DNA of 64,000 nucleotides, taken from assembly GCF_042678385.1 (NCBI RefSeq), contig NZ_JBHUDY010000001.1, positions 124,001 through 188,000 of the forward strand, in the 5' to 3' direction. Positions 10,813 through 18,650 of this stretch are shown one piece after another. Every line of letters begins with the position of its first letter. The stretch's first letter is position 1. A program made the position numbers and the translations under genes. This DNA is from Sphingomonas_B tabacisoli (GTDB taxonomy: Bacteria > Pseudomonadota > Alphaproteobacteria > Sphingomonadales > Sphingomonadaceae). Under the pieces are notes generated by a model. That model was not told the DNA's origin and searched no databases. It saw only the letters and a list, made by a program, of their open reading frames with translations.

Positions 10813-11112
10813 ATGGTCGAATATAGCGATGCCGCGGCGGCGGCCGCCTTTCGCCGGCTGGTCCGGCACCTGCAGGCGCGCACCGATGCGCAGAACGCGG
10901 ACCTGATGGGGCTGGCGGGCTTCTGCCGCAATTGCCTCGGCGACTGGCTGGCCGAGGCGAGCGAGGGGGCGCTGAGCAAGGAACAGGGCCGCGAGGCGGT
11001 CTATGGCATGCCCTATGCCGAATGGAAGGCGAAGCACCAGGGCTCCGCCACGCCGGAACAGCTCGCGCGCATGGACGAAAGCGTGGCGCGGAACCGGGCG
11101 TTGGGATTGTAG
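10813..11112 (+). CDS. DUF1244 domain protein
   Basis: A 99-residue cytoplasmic protein. I chose the ATG at 10813 (MVEYSD) over an upstream in-frame start because it gives the usual family length of about 100. The family signature is the Cys-containing stretch GFCRNCLGDWL and the C-terminal YGMPYAEWKAKHQ. DUF1244 proteins are small and helical, are widespread in alphaproteobacteria, and have no settled function as far as I know. It is divergent from pyk, with about 70 bases between the starts, and is followed by a palindromic repeat. Confidence 0.82.
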   Translation: MVEYSDAAAAAAFRRLVRHLQARTDAQNADLMGLAGFCRNCLGDWLAEASEGALSKEQGREAVYGMPYAEWKAKHQGSATPEQLARMDESVARNRALGL

Positions 11113-11123
11113 CTTCCCTCAAC

Positions 11124-11218
11124 TCCGTTCGGCCTGAGCTTGTCGAAGGCCTCCCTTCTTCTTACGGGCTTTACGGAACGAGAAAGGGAGGGCTTCGACA
11201 GGCTCAGCCCGAACGGAG
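11124..11218. repeat. Palindromic repeat type A, copy 1
   Basis: Two arms of about 29 bases (11124-11152 and 11190-11218) form an imperfect inverted repeat; the left arm reads CTCCGTTCGGCCTGAGCTTG at its start. The centre also holds CTCCCTTCTT against AAAGGGAGGG. Very similar units lie at 22429-22517 and 62592-62682. It sits between two same-strand genes and could form a large RNA hairpin. Confidence 0.85.
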
Positions 11219-11233
11219 AAGGGGGATAAAGTC

Positions 11234-12571
11234 TTGAGATTATTTGCTGTTGCCGCACTCGCCGCTAGCTTCCTGGGCAGCGCAGCCTTCGCACAGGCGC
11301 CGGCCCAGCCCGCACTGAAGGTCACCTACATCCAGGCCGGTGCGCTGCTCGCGGTTCCTGGAGAAGCGCCGCGCGGAGCGACCACGATCATCGTGCGCGG
11401 CAACAAGATCGCGGAGCTGCGCGACGGCTTCGTCGCTCCCGAAGCCGGTGCCTCGCTTGTCGACCTTCGCAATCAATTCGTGCTGCCCGGCCTGATCGAC
11501 ATGCACGTCCATTTCTATTCGAGCGGCTATCCGCTGCAGGCGCGGCTGACCTTTGCGAACAAGGACAAGGCGGACCAGTTCGTCGACGCCGAGCTGAATG
11601 CCCGCAAGACGCTGGACGCCGGCTTCACCACGGTGCGCGATCTGGGCGGCGACCCGCGCGGCATCCGGGCGCTCCGCGATGCGATCGCGCGCGGCGACGT
11701 CGAGGGGCCGACCATCGTCAACGCGGGCGAGATGATCTCGGTCACGGCCGGCCATGGCGATGCGAACGGTCTGCGCGAGGATTTCGCGCATGCCGAACGC
11801 GCCGACACGACGGCGATCTGCAACGGCGCCGACGATTGCCGCCGCGCGACCCGCGACCAGATCTTCATGGGCGCCGAAGTCATCAAATTCGCGGCCTCGG
11901 GCGGCGTCGGATCGAACATCGCCGGCGGCCTCGAAGCGCAGATGACCTATGACGAGATGAAGGCGATCGTCGACACCGCGCACGCCTTCGGCCGCAAGGC
12001 GACCGCGCATGCGCATGGCAAGTCAGGCATCGACACCGCGCTCCGCGCCGGCGTCGATTCGATCGAGCATGGCTCGTACATCGACGACGAGACGGTGGCT
12101 CTGTTCAGGAAGACCGGCGCTTATCTGGTCCCCACGCGCCTAGCCTTCGAGAATGTGATCCGCCAAGGGCGGGCCGGCGAGCGCCCCCGCGCCTCTGTCG
12201 AAAAGGCGGAGCAGGTGGCGCTGGTGGTCAGCGAAAGCCATAAGCGCGCCGTCAAGGGCGGGGTGAAGATCGCCTTCGGCACCGATTCGGGTGTGGGACC
12301 GCACGGCATCAACGCGCAGGAATTCGCGCTGATGACTCAGGTAGGAATGACTCCGGCAGCGGCGATCCGCGCCGCGACCGTCGATGCGGCGACCTTGCTC
12401 GGCCGCGCCGACCGGCTCGGCAGCATCGCGCCCGGCAAGGACGCCGACATCATCGCCGTTTCCGCCAGTCCGCTCGAGGATGTGCGCCGGCTGGAGCATG
12501 TCGGTTTCGTCATGCACCAGGGCGTCGTCCACAAGATTGGCGACAAGCGCCTGCCTTTCCCGGCCGAATAG
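11234..12571 (+). CDS. Secreted metal-dependent amidohydrolase (prolidase-like)
   Basis: A 445-residue protein with a signal peptide (cleavage after about residue 20, AAFA-QA) and an amidohydrolase TIM barrel. Metal ligands visible are His91 and His93 (DMHVHF), the probable carboxylated Lys218 (VIKFAASGG), His259/His261, His279 (IEHGS) and Asp351 (GTDSG). This set matches the binuclear Xaa-Pro dipeptidase-like or imidazolonepropionase-related branch. The start is TTG, supported by the signal peptide that follows it and a G-rich ribosome site (GGGGG at 11221-11225); no in-frame ATG occurs until about residue 90. It probably hydrolyses peptide or amide bonds in the periplasm. The substrate is unknown. 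Confidence 0.85.
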   Translation: MRLFAVAALAASFLGSAAFAQAPAQPALKVTYIQAGALLAVPGEAPRGATTIIVRGNKIAELRDGFVAPEAGASLVDLRNQFVLPGLIDMHVHFYSSGYPLQARLTFANKDKADQFVDAELNARKTLDAGFTTVRDLGGDPRGIRALRDAIARGDVEGPTIVNAGEMISVTAGHGDANGLREDFAHAERADTTAICNGADDCRRATRDQIFMGAEVIKFAASGGVGSNIAGGLEAQMTYDEMKAIVDTAHAFGRKATAHAHGKSGIDTALRAGVDSIEHGSYIDDETVALFRKTGAYLVPTRLAFENVIRQGRAGERPRASVEKAEQVALVVSESHKRAVKGGVKIAFGTDSGVGPHGINAQEFALMTQVGMTPAAAIRAATVDAATLLGRADRLGSIAPGKDADIIAVSASPLEDVRRLEHVGFVMHQGVVHKIGDKRLPFPAE

Positions 12572-12582
12572 CATTGAGGGGC

Positions 12583-12607
12583 GCGCGCGTCTGTCCTAGA
12601 CGCGCGC
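12583..12607 (+). terminator. Probable hairpin terminator
   Basis: A 10-base-pair GC stem (12583-12592 with 12598-12607) and a 5-base loop lie 11 bases after the amidohydrolase stop. Only a short pyrimidine tail follows (CTTCATC), so termination may be partial. Confidence 0.45.
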
Positions 12608-12633
12608 CTTCATCTGAGCCGGGGAAATGATTC

Positions 12634-12873
12634 ATGAGTGACAATGTCGCCGCCGAGCAACTGCGCCTTTTCATCGAGCGCATCGAGCGGCTGGAAGAAG
12701 AAAAGAAGGGCATCGCCGACGACGTGAAGGACGTCTATGCCGAGGCCAAGGCCAATGGCTATGACGCCAAGACGATGCGTGCGATCGTCCGCCTGCGCCG
12801 GATGGAAAAGAACGCCCGGCAGGAAGCGGAAGCGTTGCTCGACACCTACAAAGCCGCGCTGGGGCTCGACTGA
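12634..12873 (+). CDS. gapR: GapR-family DNA-binding protein (DUF2312)
   Basis: A 79-residue protein made almost entirely of charged helices. It begins AAEQLRLFIERIERLEEEKK, then KDVYAEAKANGYDAKTMRAIVRLRRM. This is the DUF2312 family, whose Caulobacter member GapR is a nucleoid-associated protein that clamps overtwisted, A+T-rich DNA and helps topoisomerases. The length (about 80-90 in the family) and the coiled-coil N-terminal half agree. It follows a good ribosome site (GGGGAAA) and is only 11 bases ahead of the glutathione transferase gene, so the two may share a transcript. The family assignment is firm; the function is carried over from the family. Confidence 0.88.
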   Translation: MSDNVAAEQLRLFIERIERLEEEKKGIADDVKDVYAEAKANGYDAKTMRAIVRLRRMEKNARQEAEALLDTYKAALGLD

Positions 12874-12884
12874 CGGGGGAAGAC

Positions 12885-13544
12885 ATGAAGGTTTACGGCT
12901 CGACCGCATCGCCTTTCGTTCAGCGCGTGCTGATGGCCGCGCGGATCAAGGGGCATGAGCTGCCGGTCGAGCCGCCGCCGGGCGGTATGCAGTCCGACGA
13001 ATTCCTGGCGATCAGCCCGATGGCGCGCATTCCGGTCCTCAATGACGATGGCTGGACGCTCCCGGAATCGGCCGCGATCGTTGCCTATCTGGAGGACGTG
13101 CTCGACGGGCCTTCGCTGCTCTCGGGCACGCCCAAGGAGCGGGCGCATGCCCGGCTGATCGAGACGCTCGCCAGCCATGAGCTTGCCGGGCTGCGCCCGC
13201 TCATGGTGTGCAAGGTCTTCCGCATGCGCGACGAGCCGGTGCTGGTCGAAGAAGCGATTACCACGGTCGGCGTCGGCCTCGCCGCGATCGAGAAGGCCCG
13301 GGATGCGAGTCATGTCTGGGCGGCCGGCGATCAGCCGAGCGTCGCCGACTGCCTCCTTGTGCCGCTGTTCACGCTGATGGAGATCATCGACCCGATGGCG
13401 GGCACGCTGGCACTGATCGCAGAGCAACCCGGTCTCGCCGCCTATCGCGACCGCGCGTTCGCCACCGATATCGGCGGCCGCTCGCATCGCGAGATGAAAG
13501 AAGCCTTCGCCGCCATCATGGCACGCCGCCAACAGGCGCAGTGA
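12885..13544 (+). CDS. Glutathione S-transferase family protein
   Basis: A 219-residue protein with an N-terminal thioredoxin-like domain (residues 1-75) and a C-terminal all-helical domain. The N-terminus MKVYGSTASPFVQRVL carries a Ser in the position that activates glutathione in many bacterial transferases. The cis-Pro in MARIPVL (Pro50) and the glutathione gamma-glutamyl binding motif PESAAI (60-65) are present. The C-terminal domain has the N-capping VADC near residue 150. It lies between gapR and yebC on the same strand. The substrate is unknown. Confidence 0.85.
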   Translation: MKVYGSTASPFVQRVLMAARIKGHELPVEPPPGGMQSDEFLAISPMARIPVLNDDGWTLPESAAIVAYLEDVLDGPSLLSGTPKERAHARLIETLASHELAGLRPLMVCKVFRMRDEPVLVEEAITTVGVGLAAIEKARDASHVWAAGDQPSVADCLLVPLFTLMEIIDPMAGTLALIAEQPGLAAYRDRAFATDIGGRSHREMKEAFAAIMARRQQAQ

Positions 13545-13570
13545 CCCTCAACCAAAGGACGTAAACGGCG

Positions 13571-14305
13571 ATGGCCGGCCATTCCAAATTCAAGAACATC
13601 ATGCACCGCAAGGGTGCGCAGGATAAGAAGCGCTCCGCCGCCTTCTCCAAGCTCAGCCGCGAAATCACCGTGGCCGCGAAGATGGGCACGCCCGATCCGG
13701 ACATGAACCCGCGCCTGCGCGCCGCCGTCAACGCGGCCAAGGCGGCGTCGATGCCCAAGGACAATATCCAGCGCTCGATCGACAAGGCGAGCCGGGGCGA
13801 TGCCGAGAATTACGAGGAAGTCCGCTACGAGGCGTTCGGCCCCGGCGGCACCTCGCTGATCGTGGAAGCCCTGACCGACAACCGCAACCGCACCGCGACC
13901 AACGTCCGCACTGCCGTCACCAAGAATGGCGGCAACATGGCGACGGTCTCGCACGGCTTCGACCGGCTGGGGCTGATCACCTATCCGGCGAGCGCGGGAG
14001 ACCCGGAAAAGGTGTTCGAGGCGGCGCTGGAAGCCGGCGCCGAGGACGTGGAATCGGACGAGGACGAGCACCGCATCTGGACCGCGATCGACGCGCTCCA
14101 CAGTGTCGCGCGTGCTCTCGAAGCGACGCTGGGCGAGGCGGAAGGCGCGAAGCTCGCCTGGCGCCCGCACATGCAGGTCGCGGTCGCCGAGGACGATGCG
14201 AAGCTCCTCCTCCGGATGATCGACACGCTGGACGACGACGACGACGTCCAGACCGTCTGGGGCAATTACGATGTGCCCGACGAGGTGATGGAGAAGATCG
14301 CTTGA
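13571..14305 (+). CDS. yebC: YebC/PmpR-family protein
   Basis: A 244-residue protein, full length for the family. The N-terminus MAGHSKFKNIMHRKGAQDKK is nearly diagnostic. The middle has NVRTAVTKNGGNM and the acidic VESDEDEH stretch, and the C-terminus carries DDDDDVQTVWGNYD. YebC proteins are described both as DNA-binding regulators and as factors that relieve ribosome stalling. In many proteobacteria yebC stands directly before ruvC, as here. A ribosome site AAAGGACG precedes the ATG. A 104-base palindromic repeat separates it from ruvC. Confidence 0.95.
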   Translation: MAGHSKFKNIMHRKGAQDKKRSAAFSKLSREITVAAKMGTPDPDMNPRLRAAVNAAKAASMPKDNIQRSIDKASRGDAENYEEVRYEAFGPGGTSLIVEALTDNRNRTATNVRTAVTKNGGNMATVSHGFDRLGLITYPASAGDPEKVFEAALEAGAEDVESDEDEHRIWTAIDALHSVARALEATLGEAEGAKLAWRPHMQVAVAEDDAKLLLRMIDTLDDDDDVQTVWGNYDVPDEVMEKIA

Positions 14306-14308
14306 TTC

Positions 14309-14412
14309 CTCCCCTCCCGCTTGCGGGAGGGGTCGGGGGTGGGACGGTCCTGCCCTCTGCGATCTTTGAAGGCCCAGTCCCACCCCTAACCCCTCCCGCA
14401 AGCGGGAGGGGA
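14309..14412. repeat. Palindromic repeat type B, copy 1, supplying the ruvC ribosome site
   Basis: Two small perfect hairpins, CCCCTCCCGCTTGCGGGAGG near 14311 and a near-identical one near 14390, flank a shorter middle. Outer arms TCGGGGGTGGGAC and GTCCCACCCC also pair, so the whole unit folds as a nested structure. The right end GGGAGGGG (14404-14411) falls 3 bases before the GTG of ruvC and acts as its Shine-Dalgarno sequence. Related units lie at 62069-62162 and, in part, at 52424-52599. Confidence 0.85.
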
Positions 14413-14414
14413 AT

Positions 14415-14900
14415 GTGATCATCCTCGGCCTCGATCCCGGGCTCGGCACGACCGGCTGGGGCGTGGTCCGGGCGGAGGGCAACCGCCTGGCGCATGTTGC
14501 GAACGGGCGGATTTCGACCGACGCGAAGCTGGATCTCGGCGCGCGGCTGGTCGCGCTGGATGCCGCCTTGGCGTCACTTCTGGCGGAACACGCGCCTCAG
14601 GCTGCGGCGGTCGAGGAAGTGTTCGTCAACAAGAACCCGCAATCGACGCTGAAGCTGGGGCAGGCGCGGGGCGTGGTGCTGCTCGGCGCGGCGAAGGCCG
14701 GGCTGATCGTCGGCGAATATGCGCCGACGCTCGTCAAGAAAGCCGTGGTCGGCACGGGCGGCGCGGAGAAAGCGCAGGTCCACGCCATGGTGTCGCGACT
14801 GCTGCCCGGCGTGCAGATCGCGGGACCGGACGCGGCGGACGCCTTGGCCGTCGCGATCTGCCACGCACATCATTTGAGTACGGCGCGCCGCATCGCCTGA
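14415..14900 (+). CDS. ruvC: Holliday junction endonuclease RuvC
   Basis: A 161-residue resolvase that nicks four-way DNA junctions with RuvAB. The acidic active-site residues are visible: Asp7 in ILGLDPGLGTTGWG, Glu67/Glu68 in AVEEVFVNKN, and Asp139 and Asp142 in GPDAADALAVAI. The start is GTG, with the ribosome site provided by the end of the repeat unit just upstream. The 3' end overlaps the antisense radical SAM gene by 31 bases, and this antisense gene separates ruvC from ruvA, which are normally adjacent in this lineage. Confidence 0.95.
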   Translation: MIILGLDPGLGTTGWGVVRAEGNRLAHVANGRISTDAKLDLGARLVALDAALASLLAEHAPQAAAVEEVFVNKNPQSTLKLGQARGVVLLGAAKAGLIVGEYAPTLVKKAVVGTGGAEKAQVHAMVSRLLPGVQIAGPDAADALAVAICHAHHLSTARRIA

Positions 14901-15823
14901 TCGCGCCGCGCATTGGCGATCGCCGCCGCGGTGCCGCAGCCGGCGCAAGCGGTCGGTACCTCACCTTCCTCCAGCGTGCGTAGCAGCGACGGCGCGTCGC
15001 CCGCTTCATCCTTCATGAAGCAGCAGGCCGTAGTGCGGCCGTCTGCGCTCAGATAGCTGCCCTTGACCAGCCAGGGGCAGTTGTCGCGGCGGGGGTCGAA
15101 GCCGTCGAACAGCGCGTGGTAGAAGAAAGCGTCGGGGCGCGGTACCGGGGCCAGTTGCGCCAACGCCTGACGATTGCCGAGGAAGCGGCGGACGTCCGCG
15201 TCGTCCATCAGCTCCGCCTGCATCGCGGCATCATAGTGGCGGCTATAGACCGGCATCGGCTGGAGCCGCTGCGCGACGATGCCGCCGTCGAGACTGAGTT
15301 TTCGATACAGATCGACAATGCCTTGCAAGGCATCCTGCGTGCTGCGGAGCACGGTGACTGCAAGCCCGACTGCGGGTTCCACCAGCCCGCGTTCCCGCCT
15401 GCGCTGCACCAGCCGCGCGAGGCCCTCGCGTACCTTGTCGAACTTGCCCCTGCGGATCTCGGCGAAGCGCGTGGGGTCCGCGCTTTCCATCGACACGTGG
15501 ATCGAATGGATGCCGAAATCGAGCAGCCGCTCGACGCGCTCGGCGCTCAGCAGACTGCCGTTGGTGATGAGGGAAACGCGGATGCCGCGCCCTCGGCATG
15601 CGGCGAGCATGTCGAAGAAGCGCGGGTGCAGCAGGGGCTCCCCCTCGCCTTGCAGCTCGACGTGGCGCAGCGCCGGATGCGCGGCCAGAAAGGCGCGAAA
15701 GACGTTCCAGTCGAGGTCGCGCTGCGCCATCGCCCGGCCGGCGCAAAATCCGCAGGTGAAGTTGCACCGCGTGGTCGGCTCGATCTGGGCGAAAGTGACG
15801 GTCACGCCTTGCCTATAGCCCAT
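14870..15823 (-). CDS. Radical SAM protein with C-terminal auxiliary-cluster cysteines
   Basis: A 317-residue radical S-adenosylmethionine enzyme. The cluster motif is CNFTCGFC (Cys20, Cys24, Cys27), followed by the GE motif in ELQGEGEPLLHP and LITNGSLL. The C-terminal region holds further Cys (NCPW, TACCF, CAGCG), arranged like a SPASM/twitch-type domain that binds an extra iron-sulfur cluster. Such enzymes modify peptides or tRNA, or mature cofactors; no precursor peptide gene is visible nearby. The gene lies antisense between ruvC and ruvA, overlaps ruvC by 31 bases, and starts only 20 bases from the ruvA start. Its substrate is unknown. Confidence 0.85.
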   Translation of the reverse strand: MGYRQGVTVTFAQIEPTTRCNFTCGFCAGRAMAQRDLDWNVFRAFLAAHPALRHVELQGEGEPLLHPRFFDMLAACRGRGIRVSLITNGSLLSAERVERLLDFGIHSIHVSMESADPTRFAEIRRGKFDKVREGLARLVQRRRERGLVEPAVGLAVTVLRSTQDALQGIVDLYRKLSLDGGIVAQRLQPMPVYSRHYDAAMQAELMDDADVRRFLGNRQALAQLAPVPRPDAFFYHALFDGFDPRRDNCPWLVKGSYLSADGRTTACCFMKDEAGDAPSLLRTLEEGEVPTACAGCGTAAAIANARRDQAMRRAVLK

Positions 15824-15843
15824 TCTCCCCTACGGTCGCGCGC

Positions 15844-16440
15844 ATGATTGCGCGGTTGAGCGGGGCATTGGCGGAAGCGGGAGCGGATCATGCGGTGATC
15901 GACGTCGGCGGCGTCGGCTATCTGGTCCAGGCCTCCAGCCGCACGCTCTCCGCGATCGGCCCGATCGGCGGCAGCGTGATGCTGTTCACCGAGATGCAGG
16001 TCCGCGAGGATTCGATGACCCTGTTCGGCTTCGGATCGGCGGCGGAGCGCGACTGGTTCCGCCTGCTGACGGGCGTGCAGGGCGTCGGCGGCCGCGTCGC
16101 GCTCGCGATCCTGTCGGCGCTGTCGGCGGACGAACTGCAGCGCGCGGTCGCGAGCGGCGACAAGGCAATGGTCGCCCGCGCGCAAGGCGTCGGTCCCAAG
16201 CTCGCCGAGCGCATCGTCCGCGAGCTGAAGGACAAGGTCGGCGGCATCGCGCTGGGCCCCGGCGCACCCGCCGCGATCCCGGCCGGCGGCGCCGCAACCG
16301 ACGCCGTCTCCGCCCTCACCAACCTCGGCTTCCGCCCCGCCGAAGCGAGCGCGGCCGTGGCCGCGGCGAATGATGAACTGGGCGATGGAGCGAGCCTCGA
16401 TGCGCTGGTCCGGCTGGCGTTGAAGAAGGCAGCGCGGTGA
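15844..16440 (+). CDS. ruvA: Holliday junction branch migration protein RuvA
   Basis: A 198-residue junction-binding subunit. The N-terminal OB domain begins MIARLSGALAEAGADHAVID and continues with GVGYLVQ and TEMQVREDSMTLFGF. The two helix-hairpin-helix motifs are GVQGVGGRVALAIL and RAQGVGPKLAERIV, which grip DNA. The C-terminal domain III (SALTNLGFRPAEASAAV) contacts RuvB. It starts 20 bases from the divergent radical SAM gene, so its promoter must lie within that gene or transcription must come through from ruvC. The stop overlaps the GTG of the next gene (GTGA). Confidence 0.95.
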   Translation: MIARLSGALAEAGADHAVIDVGGVGYLVQASSRTLSAIGPIGGSVMLFTEMQVREDSMTLFGFGSAAERDWFRLLTGVQGVGGRVALAILSALSADELQRAVASGDKAMVARAQGVGPKLAERIVRELKDKVGGIALGPGAPAAIPAGGAATDAVSALTNLGFRPAEASAAVAAANDELGDGASLDALVRLALKKAAR

Positions 16441-17132
16441 ACCAATCCAATGAGCCGCAATCAAGCGCGAGGGAGCGGATCGGCGAACTCTATAACGCCC
16501 TCATGACTCAGATAGTCTTCAGGTTGGATGCCACTCTGGAATCCGGAAAAGAAGCTAGGGATAACAAGGATCATCCAGACAACTGGAAAAACGCCGAATT
16601 TTGCTATCTGCAGGTCAGAAAGGTTTGTGAGTATCTCGCCTTGGCTATCTTGGTCGCGCACGACGGCTATGAAGGTGCAACATCCAAGAAATACCGGTCA
16701 TCGTATCATGCCGGGGACCTATTCGACGAGCTGATGAAGCTGAATCGGTACGCGTTTCCCGTCCCCGTCTTAGTTATGATGGATGCCCAAGGCGAAGGCC
16801 GGCACCATGTTGAACCCAAATCCAACGGACTGACGATAGCGGAACTCAAATATATCTACGGACAATGCAGCGATCGCCTGCACGTGGGCACTCTCAAGAA
16901 GCTTCTCTCGGGGCGAGCCCAAGCCTACGATCTGACCGAACTGATGGGCTGGCGAAACCGGCTCGTGGAAACGCTGAACACCCACATGGTGCTGCTACCA
17001 GAGATATTGTCCGTATTGCTGGTTGTTCTGAAGGATGAGAACGATGGATTGGTTCACTGCGCCTTTGGCGATGCCGACGGCGAGTTTGTGATTGGCGATA
17101 GGGTAGAGTTCGCGGTGGACCGGAAATTGTGA
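16437..17132 (+). CDS. Uncharacterised gene inserted between ruvA and ruvB
   Basis: A 231-residue soluble protein, unlike any usual member of the ruv operon. Base composition is visibly richer in A and T than the genes on both sides, and codons such as AAA, GAA, TAT and TTT are common, which suggests recent transfer. Its GTG start overlaps the ruvA stop (GTGA), and its TGA stop overlaps the ruvB GTG (again GTGA), so it is translationally coupled at both ends. The sequence is mostly helical: FCYLQVRKVCEYLALAILVA, then YHAGDLFDELMKLNRYAFP, and YIYGQCSDRLHVG. A Cys/His-bearing YxxCxDxLH pattern like the last one reminds me of uncharacterised, possibly HEPN-like, mobile proteins; this is a weak impression. 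No catalytic motif is certain. Confidence 0.8.
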   Translation: MNQSNEPQSSARERIGELYNALMTQIVFRLDATLESGKEARDNKDHPDNWKNAEFCYLQVRKVCEYLALAILVAHDGYEGATSKKYRSSYHAGDLFDELMKLNRYAFPVPVLVMMDAQGEGRHHVEPKSNGLTIAELKYIYGQCSDRLHVGTLKKLLSGRAQAYDLTELMGWRNRLVETLNTHMVLLPEILSVLLVVLKDENDGLVHCAFGDADGEFVIGDRVEFAVDRKL

Positions 17133-18151
17133 CCGACACCGATCGCCTTCTCGCCTCGGCGCGTAAGCCGGAGGATATCGACGCCGCGCTGCGTCCCAAG
17201 TCGCTCGACGAATTCGTCGGGCAGAAGGCGGCGCGGGGGAATCTGCGGGTGTTCATCGCCGCCGCCAAGGCGCGGGGCGATGCGCTGGACCATGTGCTGC
17301 TGTTCGGGCCGCCGGGGCTGGGCAAGACGACGCTCGCGCAGATCGTGGCGCGGGAAATGGGCGTGGGGTTTCGCGCCACCTCCGGGCCGGTGATCGCCAA
17401 GTCGGGCGATCTCGCGGCTTTGCTCACCAATCTGGAGGACGGCGACGTCCTGTTCATTGACGAGATTCACCGCCTCGCGCCCGCGGTCGAGGAAGTGCTG
17501 TATCCGGCGATGGAGGACCGTGCGCTCGATCTGATGATCGGCGAGGGGCCGTCGGCGCGGTCGGTGCGGATCGACTTGCCGCGCTTCACCCTGGTCGGCG
17601 CGACGACGCGGCAGGGGCTGCTCACCACGCCTTTGCGCGACCGATTCGGCATTCCGATCCGGCTGCAATTCTACACGGTCGACGAGCTGCAGCATGTCGT
17701 CCGCCGCGCGGCGGGGCTGCTCCACCTCGAGATCGCCGATGACGGCGCGCACGAGATCGCCAAGCGTTCGCGCGGCACCCCGCGCATCGCCGGGCGGCTG
17801 CTGCGTCGTGTGCGCGATTTCGCGAACGTCGCGGGCGAGGAGACGGTGCACGCCGATGTCGCAGATAAGGCGCTCAACCGGTTGGAGGTCGATCATCTCG
17901 GCCTCGACGCGATGGACCGCCGTTACCTCCGCATGATCGCGGACATCTACAAAGGCGGTCCGGTCGGGGTCGAGACACTGGCCGCCGGGCTCAGCGAGCC
18001 GCGCGACACGATCGAGGAAGTGATCGAGCCCTATCTGATCCAGCTTGGCCTGATCGCCCGCACCGCGCGGGGCCGCTGCCTGAACGGCTTGGGGTGGAAG
18101 CATCTTGGGCTCGACCCGCCGTCGAACGGGCAGGACGGACTGTTCGACTAG
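17129..18151 (+). CDS. ruvB: Holliday junction DNA helicase RuvB
   Basis: A 340-residue AAA+ motor that drives branch migration with RuvA. Walker A GPPGLGKT is at residues 60-67, the Walker B DEIH at 111-114, and sensor and arginine-finger regions follow (LVGATTRQGLLTTPLRDRFG). The C-terminal winged-helix domain reads GGPVGVETLAAGLSEPRDTIEEV in its recognition part, in line with the family. The GTG start at 17129 overlaps the stop of the inserted unknown gene. Expression is therefore coupled to translation through that gene instead of directly to ruvA. Confidence 0.95.
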   Translation: MTDTDRLLASARKPEDIDAALRPKSLDEFVGQKAARGNLRVFIAAAKARGDALDHVLLFGPPGLGKTTLAQIVAREMGVGFRATSGPVIAKSGDLAALLTNLEDGDVLFIDEIHRLAPAVEEVLYPAMEDRALDLMIGEGPSARSVRIDLPRFTLVGATTRQGLLTTPLRDRFGIPIRLQFYTVDELQHVVRRAAGLLHLEIADDGAHEIAKRSRGTPRIAGRLLRRVRDFANVAGEETVHADVADKALNRLEVDHLGLDAMDRRYLRMIADIYKGGPVGVETLAAGLSEPRDTIEEVIEPYLIQLGLIARTARGRCLNGLGWKHLGLDPPSNGQDGLFD

Positions 18152-18203
18152 GCGAGGCGAAACGGGGTTGGACGCCGAGTCCGCATCCGTTAAGGCCGCC
18201 CCA

Positions 18204-18650
18204 ATGCCGCTCGACACCCCTCAGCGGGGCCGCTTCGTCGGCCGAGAGCATCGCTTTCCGGTCCGCGTGTTCTTCGAGGACACCGACCTGTCGGGCGTGG
18301 TCTATCACGCCAACTACCTGCGTTTCATGGAGCGCGCCCGCTCCGACATGCTTGCGGTCGCCGGCGTCGACCAGCGCGCGGCGCACGAGGCGGCAGAGGG
18401 CGTCTACGTCGTCGCCGATCTGTCGATCCGCTACCGCCGCCCGGCGCGCCTCGACGACGAGTTGCTCGTCGTCAGCACCGTGCAACGGATCGCGGCGGCA
18501 AGCGTCACCATTCATCAGCGAGTCATGTTAGGGCGGGAAGTTCTGACCGACGCTACGGTGCTGGCCGCGTTCGTCGCACCGGGCGGCGGCAAGCCGCGGC
18601 GGCAACCGCGCGCATGGCTCGCCATTTTCGAGGGGCTTTTGGAGGAATAG
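18204..18650 (+). CDS. ybgC: YbgC-type acyl-CoA thioesterase of the tol-pal cluster
   Basis: A 148-residue hotdog-fold thioesterase that hydrolyses short acyl-CoA thioesters. The catalytic Asp28 lies in FFEDTDLSGVVYHANYLRF, with the conserved Tyr-His pair at 34-35. I chose the ATG at 18204 over upstream in-frame starts because it gives the normal family length and follows an AAGG ribosome site. It lies 52 bases after ruvB, and its stop overlaps the tolQ GTG start (TAGTG). It heads the tol-pal operon, the canonical arrangement, although it is not needed for the Tol machine itself. Confidence 0.92.
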   Translation: MPLDTPQRGRFVGREHRFPVRVFFEDTDLSGVVYHANYLRFMERARSDMLAVAGVDQRAAHEAAEGVYVVADLSIRYRRPARLDDELLVVSTVQRIAAASVTIHQRVMLGREVLTDATVLAAFVAPGGGKPRRQPRAWLAIFEGLLEE

